NCBI GenBank assembly: GCA_028095925.1
Contig: JAOHCW010000005.1
Location: 1 to 64,000 of the forward strand
Length of the DNA: 64,000 bases
Source: Aquiluna sp.
Lineage (GTDB): Bacteria > Actinomycetota > Actinomycetes > Actinomycetales > Microbacteriaceae
Reading direction: 5' to 3'
Part shown: in pieces, positions 35,518-42,899 of the stretch
Numbering within the stretch: position 1 is the first letter of the stretch
How the letters are laid out: every line of letters begins with the position of its first letter
Program-made: the position numbers and the translations under genes
The notes under the pieces: generated by a model
The model's input: the letters and a program-made list of their open reading frames with translations, nothing else
Databases searched by the model: none
Told to the model about the DNA's origin: nothing

Positions 35518-36015
35518 CTAAGACCTCAAATCGAAGGTTGTGGTTCCGATTCTTATGGTTGCCCCGGCCGTCATGGTCACCGGTGTCGTGACGCGCTTGC
35601 CATCGATAAAAGTGCCATTAGTTGAGCTGAGATCCTGCAGCACCCATTCGTCACCAACTAAGACCAGCTTGGCGTGAGTATTGGATGCGAACTCATCTGA
35701 GATAACCAGGTCAGAACCTGGAGAGCGGCCGATGGTGACCTCTTTTTTCTCTCCCAACTCCAGGCTGTTTCCAGCGCTGCGCCCGGTGAGCATCTGAATC
35801 TTGGTCGGTTCGAATGCGTCCCCGTCATCGATGTCCAGCTCCGCCACCGGAGCCTGGCTGAGTTGTGGCCCACTCTGCTTGGCTAGACGGCTGATTACCC
35901 TGCGACCGTAGAGGTCGGCTCTGATGACCGAGAGCAGACTAAGCACAAAAATCCAGAGCACGGCAACAAAGCCAATGCGCACCAGAAAGAGTGCCAGTTC
36001 ACTCACTTGCTTCAC
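35518..36015 (-). CDS. fhaB: FHA-domain protein FhaB (FipA)
   Basis: A 165-residue protein with an N-terminal membrane helix (about 8-28) and a C-terminal forkhead-associated domain: TIGRSPGSDLVI, NTHAKL and DLSSTNGTFIDGKRV. FHA domains bind phosphothreonine on PknA/PknB substrates. It overlaps the fhaA end by 17 bp. Confidence 0.94.
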   Translation of the reverse strand: MKQVSELALFLVRIGFVAVLWIFVLSLLSVIRADLYGRRVISRLAKQSGPQLSQAPVAELDIDDGDAFEPTKIQMLTGRSAGNSLELGEKKEVTIGRSPGSDLVISDEFASNTHAKLVLVGDEWVLQDLSSTNGTFIDGKRVTTPVTMTAGATIRIGTTTFDLRS

Positions 36016-36670
36016 CTGCCAGTGCTAGAAGCTGAAAATGGAACTCTGTTCTTCCCGCGGCAATGGTGCTTCCCGAGATCAAGACCAGCTCGTTGACTCT
36101 GGCGCCATCTAGAAAAGTGCCGTTGGTGGACTGCAGGTCTCTGATTGCTGCCACCTCACCGTTCCAGGCAATCTCAAAGTGGATTCGACTCAGGCCGCGG
36201 TCATCGATGCAGATGTCAGCCTTTTCGTCCCTACCAACAGTCGAGTTTCCAAGCTTTAGTTCGTAATTCTTCTCACCGACCGTGAGAACAGGTTTCCAAG
36301 CCACCGAGGTGTCAACCGGCTGTGAGCCTACGCGGATTCTGCCCTTGCCGATTTTGTCGTCGGCGGACAGGTTTAGATCAATCGAGTCAACCAGTCGGTA
36401 CTGGCGCGAAGAAGCATATTTTGAGACCTCGGCGCGGATGGCAGAGAGCATCGCGGGGGTAATTTTCTGGGCATCTGCACTGTGAACCAGGAGCAGGTAG
36501 CGGTGGGGGACAACGGTCGAACCCACGGTGTCGGCCTTGGCGGCAAGATCCATCGCTGAGCGAATCGCCTGGGTGATTTCCACCGGTTGCAGCTCAGCCC
36601 TGGAGAGCTTGGAGAAAAGCGAGCTCACCGCACCTTCGATGCGCTGCTCTGCCTTATCCAATAGGCCCAT
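35999..36670 (-). CDS. fhaA: FHA-domain protein FhaA, short form
   Basis: A 223-residue protein. The N-terminal DUF3662 domain (about 1-120) starts with LLDKAEQRIEGAVSSLFSKL; the FHA domain (about 140-215) has TVGRDEKADICI and DLQSTNGTFLDGARV. The M. tuberculosis protein is more than twice as long because of a disordered linker, which is absent here. FhaA recruits phosphorylated MviN and wall factors in mycobacteria. First gene of the seven-gene leftward cluster. Confidence 0.93.
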   Translation of the reverse strand: MGLLDKAEQRIEGAVSSLFSKLSRAELQPVEITQAIRSAMDLAAKADTVGSTVVPHRYLLLVHSADAQKITPAMLSAIRAEVSKYASSRQYRLVDSIDLNLSADDKIGKGRIRVGSQPVDTSVAWKPVLTVGEKNYELKLGNSTVGRDEKADICIDDRGLSRIHFEIAWNGEVAAIRDLQSTNGTFLDGARVNELVLISGSTIAAGRTEFHFQLLALAGEASE

Positions 36671-36722
36671 TTCGCCTACTTTCGAGATGTCGCTGTGGGT
36701 TAGGTAAGTCTAATCCCGCCCC

Positions 36723-36751
36723 TTACTCGGGTGGGGGTTCTCTGCTAATCT
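36723..36751 (+). promoter_or_regulatory. Candidate promoter of tRNA-Leu
   Basis: TTACTC (36723-36728), 17-bp spacer, TAATCT (36746-36751), then 22 nt to the tRNA 5' end. Confidence 0.4.
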
Positions 36752-36773
36752 CGAGAAGCTCAAACCACTAATC

Positions 36774-36856
36774 GCGCGAGTGGCGAAATGGCAGACGCGC
36801 TGGCTTCAGGTGCCAGTGTCCGCAAGGACGTGCGGGTTCAAGTCCCGCCTCGCGCA
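36774..36856 (+). tRNA. tRNA-Leu (CAG)
   Basis: An 83-nt class II tRNA with a long variable arm. The acceptor stem GCGCGAG pairs with CTCGCGC, discriminator A36856. The anticodon arm is CTGGC-TTCAGGT-GCCAG with CAG at 36807-36809, and the T arm is GCGGG-TTCAAGT-CCCGC. No CCA is encoded. A tRNA-Leu next to fhaA is common in actinobacteria. Confidence 0.96.
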
Positions 36857-36873
36857 CTTATAAGGAGAAAGTC

Positions 36874-37500
36874 ATGAGCCTAGATAGCTTCCTGCTTTTC
36901 TTCGAGGCACTTGGAGTGATTGCTTTTGCTCTATCCGGCATTATCGAGGCTGCTCGAAAGCAGTTCGATCTTGTTGGCGTCGTCATGATTGGCGCCATCG
37001 CGGCCTTTGGTGGCGGAACCCTAAGGGACGTGCTTCTAGACCGCAGGCCTTTCTTTTGGGTTGAGCAGGAGGCATGGGTCTGGGCGCTGATAGTTGCGGG
37101 TCTCTCACTGCCGTTTTTCTTCCGTGCCCGCCACATCGAGTTCACTGAGAAGGCGATGATGGTGCCGGATGCCTTCGGCCTGGGCATATTTGCAGCGGGT
37201 GGAACTCACATCGCACTTGTGACTGGGCAGAGCCCCATGATCGCAGTCCTAATGGGCGTCATCACAGCCGTTGTCGGCGGAATCCTAAGAGATGTCATGG
37301 TCAACGAGGTGCCAAGAGCCTTTCATGATCACCAGCCCTACGCGGTTATCGCCTTTGCGGGAGGCTGGCTTGTAGTCCTTCTCTCCTACCTGCAAACCCC
37401 TGAATACGTTGATGTTCTTGTTGCCGCCATAGCGATGGTGGCAGTGCGGTTGGTGGCAGTGAGGTTCGGCTTGAAGCTCAGTCCCTGGAGACTTTTTTAG
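36874..37500 (+). CDS. UPF0126/TRIC-type membrane protein (YadS/YicG-like)
   Basis: A 208-residue protein with seven helices arranged as two homologous repeats. The repeats are marked by GGGTLRDVLLDRRPFFW near residue 50 and GGILRDVMVNEVPRAF near residue 135. Bacterial relatives are trimeric cation channels, and some members transport glycine. AAGGAG precedes the ATG. The gene starts 18 nt after tRNA-Leu and may be read through from it. Confidence 0.9.
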   Translation: MSLDSFLLFFEALGVIAFALSGIIEAARKQFDLVGVVMIGAIAAFGGGTLRDVLLDRRPFFWVEQEAWVWALIVAGLSLPFFFRARHIEFTEKAMMVPDAFGLGIFAAGGTHIALVTGQSPMIAVLMGVITAVVGGILRDVMVNEVPRAFHDHQPYAVIAFAGGWLVVLLSYLQTPEYVDVLVAAIAMVAVRLVAVRFGLKLSPWRLF

Positions 37501-37598
37501 CCTGAGAGCTTCCTGCAAGCTTCATAGCAGGATGCTGATTTTGGCAACCTTCGCCTTCGCATTTCTCTAACTTGATTCGTATCCACGAAAGGATACGG

Positions 37599-38240
37599 AT
37601 GAACAAAACAGCCAAGGTCGGCATCGCAGCTCTCGCTGTCGTTGCCACCGGCTCACTCGGGCTGGCTTTGCCAGCGCTCGCGCATGATCGAGGCGAGCGA
37701 GAGTTCTCCAGCGAGAGCCGCCAGGCTCACTCGATGGAAGAGCACAACCGAGCAACCCTGGATGCTGAAATTGTTGGCGTTCCAGAAGATGTAACTGAGG
37801 CAAGGGATGCCCACAAGGGCGCTTACTTCACTGTTTACCTCCTTGACAGCGATGTAACCTCAGTTCCTGACACGGAGCCAGCAGAGGATGGTAGGCGAAT
37901 CGGCATTCGCCCAGTCACCATTGAAGCTGGCTCCCCAACGCGCACCGAAATTGAAGACGGGACTCTTTCTGGACTTCTTGGTTTTCGTGCACCAACTGAA
38001 GCTGGCGTAACCAAGCTGGCCCTCTACCCATCTGACGGCACCTCCCCCGTGCTAGTGACTATCACCGTCGATGAAGAGGGCAATGCAAGCGCTACTTCAT
38101 CAGGCCCACTCACCGTCAGCTTCAGCGCCGATGTTGCTGAAGAGCGCGGGGAGCGTGGTCACCCAGGTTTCCGCGGTGGTAAGCATCGCGGTCACATGGG
38201 ACCTTCCTTAGATGGCGAGAGGCCTTTGCCTAACGCCTAG
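37599..38240 (+). CDS. Secreted protein of unknown function
   Basis: A 213-residue protein with a clear signal peptide (KTAKVGIAALAVVATGSLGLALPALA, cleavage after ALA). The mature part has a charged N-terminus, a Thr/Pro/Gly-rich middle that looks like beta-sandwich sequence, and a C-terminal Arg/Gly/His tail (ERGERGHPGFRGGKHRGHMG). The His-rich tail could bind metal or acidic polymers. The ATG at 37599 follows GAAAGGA and is chosen over an upstream in-frame ATG at 37572. It is a single gene with its own terminator. No family recognised. Confidence 0.7.
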   Translation: MNKTAKVGIAALAVVATGSLGLALPALAHDRGEREFSSESRQAHSMEEHNRATLDAEIVGVPEDVTEARDAHKGAYFTVYLLDSDVTSVPDTEPAEDGRRIGIRPVTIEAGSPTRTEIEDGTLSGLLGFRAPTEAGVTKLALYPSDGTSPVLVTITVDEEGNASATSSGPLTVSFSADVAEERGERGHPGFRGGKHRGHMGPSLDGERPLPNA

Positions 38241-38253
38241 CAATCGGCAATAG

Positions 38254-38290
38254 AAAAGCCCCGGACCTTTGTGGTCCGGGGTCTTTCTTT
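38254..38290. terminator. Terminator between the secreted-protein gene and the convergent SDR gene
   Basis: CCCCGGACC (38259-38267), loop TTTGT, GGTCCGGGG (38273-38281), followed by TCTTTCTTT. The T-run overlaps the SDR stop codon, and an AAAA lies on the other side. Confidence 0.9.
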
Positions 38291-39089
38291 ACCCAAGGAG
38301 GTTGGCCATTTGTTTATAGATCAAATTTGCCGCGGCCACAGGATTCAAACGTGAAAAACGGTCCATAAATTTCGCATCCGAACCAATTGTGATTCGAGGT
38401 TTATTTTTCTCGATTGCATCCACCATTTCTCTGGCGGCAACATCTGCTGCGGTTGTCTTGGTCTGAGAACTCTCAGCGGCACCCGCAGGGATGTCCATCC
38501 CGGAATTCTGTGCGATGTTGGTCGCAATTGCGCCGGGGAACACGACAGTCACACCAACGGAAGTGCCCATTAGCTCGCTTCTAAGACCCTCGGTGAGCAG
38601 CTTGATCGCGGCCTTGGAGGCGCCATAAACACTTTGTCCAGGCACTGGAGCATAAGCACCCATCGAGGAAACGTTGAGCAGGTGGGCCTCGGGCCGCTCG
38701 ATTAGTCCAGGCAGGAACGCCTTTATCAGCATCAGTGGCCCGTCAAAGTTCACACTCATGACCCGCATCGCGTTTTCCATGTCGAGATCGTTGACCTTTA
38801 CAAACTTTTGAATTATGCCCGCGTTGTTTATCAGCGCATCTGCAGGACCCAGGTCTCTCTCCACCTTGCTGGGAAGTGCCGCAACGGCCTTACTGTCGGT
38901 GATGTCCATTGGGTAGCTGACAAACTTGCCCCCAAGAGCCTCAACGAGTTTCTCGGTCTCTTCCAGGGTCTCCTCACGTAGGTCTACCCCCGCAACAGCA
39001 GCCTTTCTTCTTGCGAGCTCAAGGCAAAGCTCTCTTCCCATTCCGGATCCGGCGCCGGTGACAACTATGGTCTTTCCTGCGACTAACAT
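38289..39089 (-). CDS. Short-chain dehydrogenase/reductase
   Basis: A 266-residue SDR. Cofactor motif TGAGSGMG, NNAG in LINNAGIIQ, catalytic serine in NVSSMGAY, and YGASK with Tyr and Lys. A GAGGAGCG site precedes the ATG. It resembles the other SDR at 19111 in size but not closely in sequence. Substrate unknown. It is divergent from the nfeD gene. Confidence 0.88.
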   Translation of the reverse strand: MLVAGKTIVVTGAGSGMGRELCLELARRKAAVAGVDLREETLEETEKLVEALGGKFVSYPMDITDSKAVAALPSKVERDLGPADALINNAGIIQKFVKVNDLDMENAMRVMSVNFDGPLMLIKAFLPGLIERPEAHLLNVSSMGAYAPVPGQSVYGASKAAIKLLTEGLRSELMGTSVGVTVVFPGAIATNIAQNSGMDIPAGAAESSQTKTTAADVAAREMVDAIEKNKPRITIGSDAKFMDRFSRLNPVAAANLIYKQMANLLG

Positions 39090-39312
39090 CGCTCCTCATT
39101 CCAAATCCAGGGATTATGAGACTGAATTCACTTTAACGCTACTCATTTTCTAGGGTGGCTGAACGACTAGTTATTCACAGCCAATCTGGCGGGGCCCGCT
39201 AATTGCGGGATAGTTGGCCGAGGCGGCAGCCGCAGCCAGGCTGAGGGCGATTTCTCCAGGTTTGTAATGTCGCCCCACCCATTTAGGCTAGAAGTAGCTC
39301 TAAGGGGGCGAA
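39090..39312. other. Intergenic region between SDR and nfeD genes
   Basis: A 223-bp spacer with no convincing gene. It holds two small hairpins: CCCGC-TAATT-GCGGG (39195-39209) and a CAGCC/GGCTG pair around 39230-39245. TAGGCT or TAGAAG near 39287-39295 may serve as the -10 for nfeD. A small RNA cannot be excluded, but nothing specific supports one. Confidence 0.3.
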
Positions 39313-39723
39313 ATGACATTTGTTTGGCTGGGAGTTTTAGCGGCACTGATCGTTATTGAACTTTTGACCTATGGCCTCTATTTTGCGGCGCTCGCGGTCG
39401 CGACTCTTGTGCCCCTTGTGCTCTCTCTGTTTGGAGCACCGATGTGGTTGCAAGGAGCTGGCTTCTTGGCGGCCGCCATAGTCGCCCTGGTTTATGTCAG
39501 GCCTCTTATTGCCAAGTGGCAGGGAAAGCACCCAGAGCGCATGACAAATGTCGCTTCCCTTGTCGGCAAGCAGGCAACCGTGACCCAGGATGTCACCGAA
39601 GACTCAGGACTTGTTAAGGTCTGGGGTGAAGACTGGAGCGCAAGAGTTAGAGAGGGTGTCCGCATGAAGGGCGCCAAAGTAACCATCGAAGAGATCGATG
39701 GCGCAACACTAATTGTGAGGTAG
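39313..39723 (+). CDS. NfeD-family membrane protein
   Basis: A 136-residue short NfeD. Two or three N-terminal helices are followed by the OB-fold C-terminal domain (SLVGKQATVTQDVTEDSGLVKVWGEDWSAR). NfeD proteins partner with SPFH/stomatin proteins, and the next gene encodes one after 4 nt. Together they likely organise membrane domains or help membrane protein quality control. Confidence 0.9.
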   Translation: MTFVWLGVLAALIVIELLTYGLYFAALAVATLVPLVLSLFGAPMWLQGAGFLAAAIVALVYVRPLIAKWQGKHPERMTNVASLVGKQATVTQDVTEDSGLVKVWGEDWSARVREGVRMKGAKVTIEEIDGATLIVR

Positions 39724-39727
39724 GCGG

Positions 39728-40651
39728 ATGGACTTTCTGAGAGGTTTTGACTTTGGAGGAGTTGGCACAGCCATATTCCTGATTCTGGTAGCGGTCCTAC
39801 TGATCCGCTCCATTCGCATCATCCCCCAGGCCACAGCGGGCGTGGTTGAGCGACTTGGTCGCTACCACAAGACCCTTGAGGCCGGTGTGAACCTGGTCTT
39901 CCCCTTCATCGATGTGGTCAGAAGGACCGTTGACCTCAGAGAACAGGTGGTTGACTTCCAACCTCAGTCGGTCATCACCGAGGACAACCTGGTAATCGAG
40001 ATCGACACTGTCATTTATTACCAGGTCACCGACCCCAAGTCCGCCACCTACGAGATTGCAAACTTCGTCCTGGGTATTGAGCAGCTAACCGTCACCACCT
40101 TGCGTAACAAGGTTGGAAGCTTGGACCTAGAAGATGCCCTGACCTCAAGAGAAGAGATCAATGGAGCACTTCGTGCTGTGTTGGATGAAGCCACCGGTAA
40201 GTGGGGCGTGCGCGTAAACCGAGTTGAGATCCGCGATATTGTGCCTCCAGAGTCAGTGCGCGAGTCCATGGAAAAGCAGATGAAGGCCGAGCGAGACAAG
40301 AGAGCCGCCATCTTGATTGCTGAGGGCGAGAAGCAGTCCGACATCCTCACAGCAGAGGGAAACAAGCAAGCAGAGATTCTCAGAGCAGAGGGACAAGCCA
40401 AGGCCATCATCCTCAAGGCCGAGGCCGATGCAAAGGCAGAGGCGCTGGTTGCTGATGGCGAGGCCAAGGCAATTCAAAAGGTCTTTGATGCCCTTGCGGA
40501 AGCATCGGTTACCGACCAGGCCCTTGCCTATAAATACATCGAGCAGCTCAAGGAAATGAGCCAGGGAGATGCCAACAAGGTTTGGTTTATTCCTAGTGAG
40601 TTCTCGGCAGCTGCCAGTGCACTGGGCAATATCTTTGGGCCCAAGAAATAG
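39728..40651 (+). CDS. SPFH/band 7 (stomatin-like, QmcA-type) protein
   Basis: A 307-residue protein. An N-terminal membrane anchor (about 10-28) is followed by the SPFH domain, opened by IRIIPQATAGVVERLGRYHKTLEAG. A long coiled-coil with Ala/Glu/Lys repeats (AEGEKQSDILTAEGNKQAEI and following) drives oligomer formation. It sits with NfeD in a two-gene operon. Confidence 0.93.
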   Translation: MDFLRGFDFGGVGTAIFLILVAVLLIRSIRIIPQATAGVVERLGRYHKTLEAGVNLVFPFIDVVRRTVDLREQVVDFQPQSVITEDNLVIEIDTVIYYQVTDPKSATYEIANFVLGIEQLTVTTLRNKVGSLDLEDALTSREEINGALRAVLDEATGKWGVRVNRVEIRDIVPPESVRESMEKQMKAERDKRAAILIAEGEKQSDILTAEGNKQAEILRAEGQAKAIILKAEADAKAEALVADGEAKAIQKVFDALAEASVTDQALAYKYIEQLKEMSQGDANKVWFIPSEFSAAASALGNIFGPKK

Positions 40652-40663
40652 CCGTCAGACGGA

Positions 40664-41674
40664 CTAGTCGAGAGCTGATTCGAAGAACTCTGTTAGCAGA
40701 CTCGCATAACGCCCTGGCTCTGTGAGCATGCCCTCGGTGTGATCAGCTCCAACAAAGGTTTCGAGAGCTATGTCTGCACCCACTGACTGTCCGTACTCAT
40801 AGAAGTCAACCGAGGATTGATAAACCAACCTTTGGTCACTGTCTCCGTGGAGAATAAGCATGGGCCTGTAGCCGGCAGCTTCGATACCCTCCATCGCGGA
40901 GGTCTCGGTGAGGTTTACACCGTGAAACAATTGCGCCGCTACCAAAACTAGTTGCCAGAGAAAGCCCGGAAAGCCCTGGTATTCCACTTCTTGGGTTGCT
41001 GCCGCATTGAAGTCAAAAATCGTTCCCTCCATCGCAAAGGCCGAGATCAAGTCAGTTTTTGCTGGAAGTAGGCTCGTGGCAACTGCACCACCTGAAATAC
41101 CCAACATGCCAAGTGAAGCCGGGACCACATCCTGCTGACTAACTAACCACTCTGCAACCGCTGCGAAGTCGGAAGACTCCTCTTGCCCGGCCGAGTGGCG
41201 ACCATCGTCGCAGGTTGACTCTCCAGTGTCGCGGGAATCAACCAACAGGACATTGAAGCCGTTTTTCACGAGCATTCCTGCAGGCAGCAAAGTGTTGTAG
41301 TCACGTCTTGATGTGCCAATGCCGTGAGTGACAATTACCGTCTTGCCGTTATCTTCGATCGGCGTTATCCACCAGGCGGAGAGCTCAATACCTTCGGCGA
41401 CAGGAATCATTACGGACTCGTAGGGGACACCAACCATCCACCACTGAGAGATGTCGTGTCCGACCCACTTCTCCCAACCAGGACCAGGGAAAGGGCCATT
41501 GCCGCTGCCTGGAACATAAAACTCTTCGGGCTTATTGGCTAGATCATCATCATTTATTGCACACGGAACTGAAGTAGCAGAGGTGTAGACATAGTTACCT
41601 ACTGCCAAGGCACCGCCACCCAGAACCAGCACAAGTGCTGCGGCGGTAATGCCAATCCAGCCTGATTTTTTCAC
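40664..41674 (-). CDS. Membrane-anchored alpha/beta hydrolase
   Basis: A 336-residue protein with an N-terminal hydrophobic anchor or signal (WIGITAAALVLVLGGGALAV). The nucleophile elbow is GISGGA, the acid is in LHGDSDQRLVYQ and the histidine in GADHTEGML. The GTG start at 41674 is preferred over a longer frame from 41773 because TACTCT lies 6 nt upstream of it. The longer frame would also run into the divergent nagA gene. The function may be an extracellular esterase or peptidase; substrate unknown. Confidence 0.8.
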   Translation of the reverse strand: MKKSGWIGITAAALVLVLGGGALAVGNYVYTSATSVPCAINDDDLANKPEEFYVPGSGNGPFPGPGWEKWVGHDISQWWMVGVPYESVMIPVAEGIELSAWWITPIEDNGKTVIVTHGIGTSRRDYNTLLPAGMLVKNGFNVLLVDSRDTGESTCDDGRHSAGQEESSDFAAVAEWLVSQQDVVPASLGMLGISGGAVATSLLPAKTDLISAFAMEGTIFDFNAAATQEVEYQGFPGFLWQLVLVAAQLFHGVNLTETSAMEGIEAAGYRPMLILHGDSDQRLVYQSSVDFYEYGQSVGADIALETFVGADHTEGMLTEPGRYASLLTEFFESALD

Positions 41675-41680
41675 TCGATG

Positions 41681-41686
41681 AGAGTA
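41681..41686 (-). promoter_or_regulatory. Leaderless -10 that sets the hydrolase start
   Basis: On the minus strand TACTCT is followed by 6 nt and the GTG at 41674. Confidence 0.5.
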
Positions 41687-41758
41687 ACACTGACAATCGT
41701 GCCTCGGCACCCCATTATTTGCTCGCTGTATTGTTGGCCTTGATCTAAGGAGCCATAC

Positions 41759-42865
41759 GTGATTCTTATTCACTCATTGTCATTTGCTGGCAGGTCCGGA
41801 GATGATTATTGGGTTCTGTTCGATCGGGAGATTCGCGAGATCGGCCAGGGCCAATCTTGGCGCGATCTCGAACTCGACGAGTTGCTAGACGGTTCCGGAC
41901 ACCTGCTCTCAAGACCGTTCATTGAGACTCACACACACGGACTTGAGGGCCATGCTGTCGAAGACGGCATCGACTCGATGAGGGCGATTCGCGGACGCCA
42001 ACGAAAGTATGGGATCGCTCGCTCGATTCTCAGTCTGGTTTCACTGCCACAGAACCGGATTCTCGAACTAATTGATGAGGCAAAGGTCTTGATGGGGGAG
42101 GACTCCGGTTTTCTGGGACTACATTTGGAGGGCCCATACATTGCCGAAGCTCGTTGCGGCGCCCATGACAAAGAAGCACTGCGCAAGCCAACTGATGCGG
42201 AACTAAAAGAACTTGTCGAGGCCGCCCAGCTAGAGACTGGAGGGTCGGCTATAGCCTCGATCACAATCGCCGCTGAGCTCTTCTCTAATTCGCAGCTGAG
42301 TCTGCTTACAGAGGCTGGAATTGCTCTTTGCCTTGGTCACACCGAGGCAAACTACGAGCAGGCCAGGGATTTCTTTGGCCAAAGCCGCAGTGTTCTCACT
42401 CACACCTATAACGCGATGCAGCCAATTGGCCATCGCGACCCCGGACCAATCCCCGCGGCCATAGAGGCGCCGAACACATTTCTTGAACTGATAGCAGATG
42501 GTCATCACGTCAAGCCCAGTGCGGCAAATATTCTGCCCCAGGAAAAGTTGATTTTGGTTTCAGACTCAATGGCCGCCGCCGCTCAGTCGGACGGAACATA
42601 CATGCTCGGCACTCTCGAAGTTACGGTCGCAGACGGCGTCGCCACTACAGCCTCCGGATCGCTGGCCGGCTCGACACTGACATTAGACAAAGCGGTTGAG
42701 AACTATGTCTTGTGGGGTAATTCTTTGGAGCAATCGGTTCGTTGTGCTGTAGCGAATCCCGCAGCGGCCTATGGACTCAGAGTTGCGCCAATTTCGGCTG
42801 GCGAGACCGCGGACCTGTTGCTGATTGGTCCCAACGGGCAGCTGGTCAGAACCTTCGGTTTCTAG
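41759..42865 (+). CDS. nagA: N-acetylglucosamine-6-phosphate deacetylase
   Basis: A 368-residue amidohydrolase. ETHTHGLEGH is the N-terminal metal-site region, HLEGPYIAEARCGAH holds the metal-binding Glu, LGHTEANY and THTYNAMQPIGHRDPG follow, and VSDSMAAA carries the catalytic Asp. It converts GlcNAc-6-P to GlcN-6-P for NagB. The GTG start has TAAGGAG 6 nt upstream. It opens the salvage region: nagA, D-lactate-type dehydrogenase and nagB follow in one operon. Confidence 0.95.
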   Translation: MILIHSLSFAGRSGDDYWVLFDREIREIGQGQSWRDLELDELLDGSGHLLSRPFIETHTHGLEGHAVEDGIDSMRAIRGRQRKYGIARSILSLVSLPQNRILELIDEAKVLMGEDSGFLGLHLEGPYIAEARCGAHDKEALRKPTDAELKELVEAAQLETGGSAIASITIAAELFSNSQLSLLTEAGIALCLGHTEANYEQARDFFGQSRSVLTHTYNAMQPIGHRDPGPIPAAIEAPNTFLELIADGHHVKPSAANILPQEKLILVSDSMAAAAQSDGTYMLGTLEVTVADGVATTASGSLAGSTLTLDKAVENYVLWGNSLEQSVRCAVANPAAAYGLRVAPISAGETADLLLIGPNGQLVRTFGF

Positions 42866-42899
42866 TCCGATACCTTTTGGTTGTAGGAGAGGCGGTGAG

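Noticed and set aside
41675-41773. N-terminal extension of the alpha/beta hydrolase to 41773.
   Set aside because: It would overlap the divergent nagA start and bury the membrane anchor. The GTG at 41674 has a matching TACTCT.
42825-42899. Upstream start for the D-lactate-type dehydrogenase at 42825.
   Set aside because: It would overlap the nagA 3' end. The ATG at 42900 has AGGAGA at good spacing.
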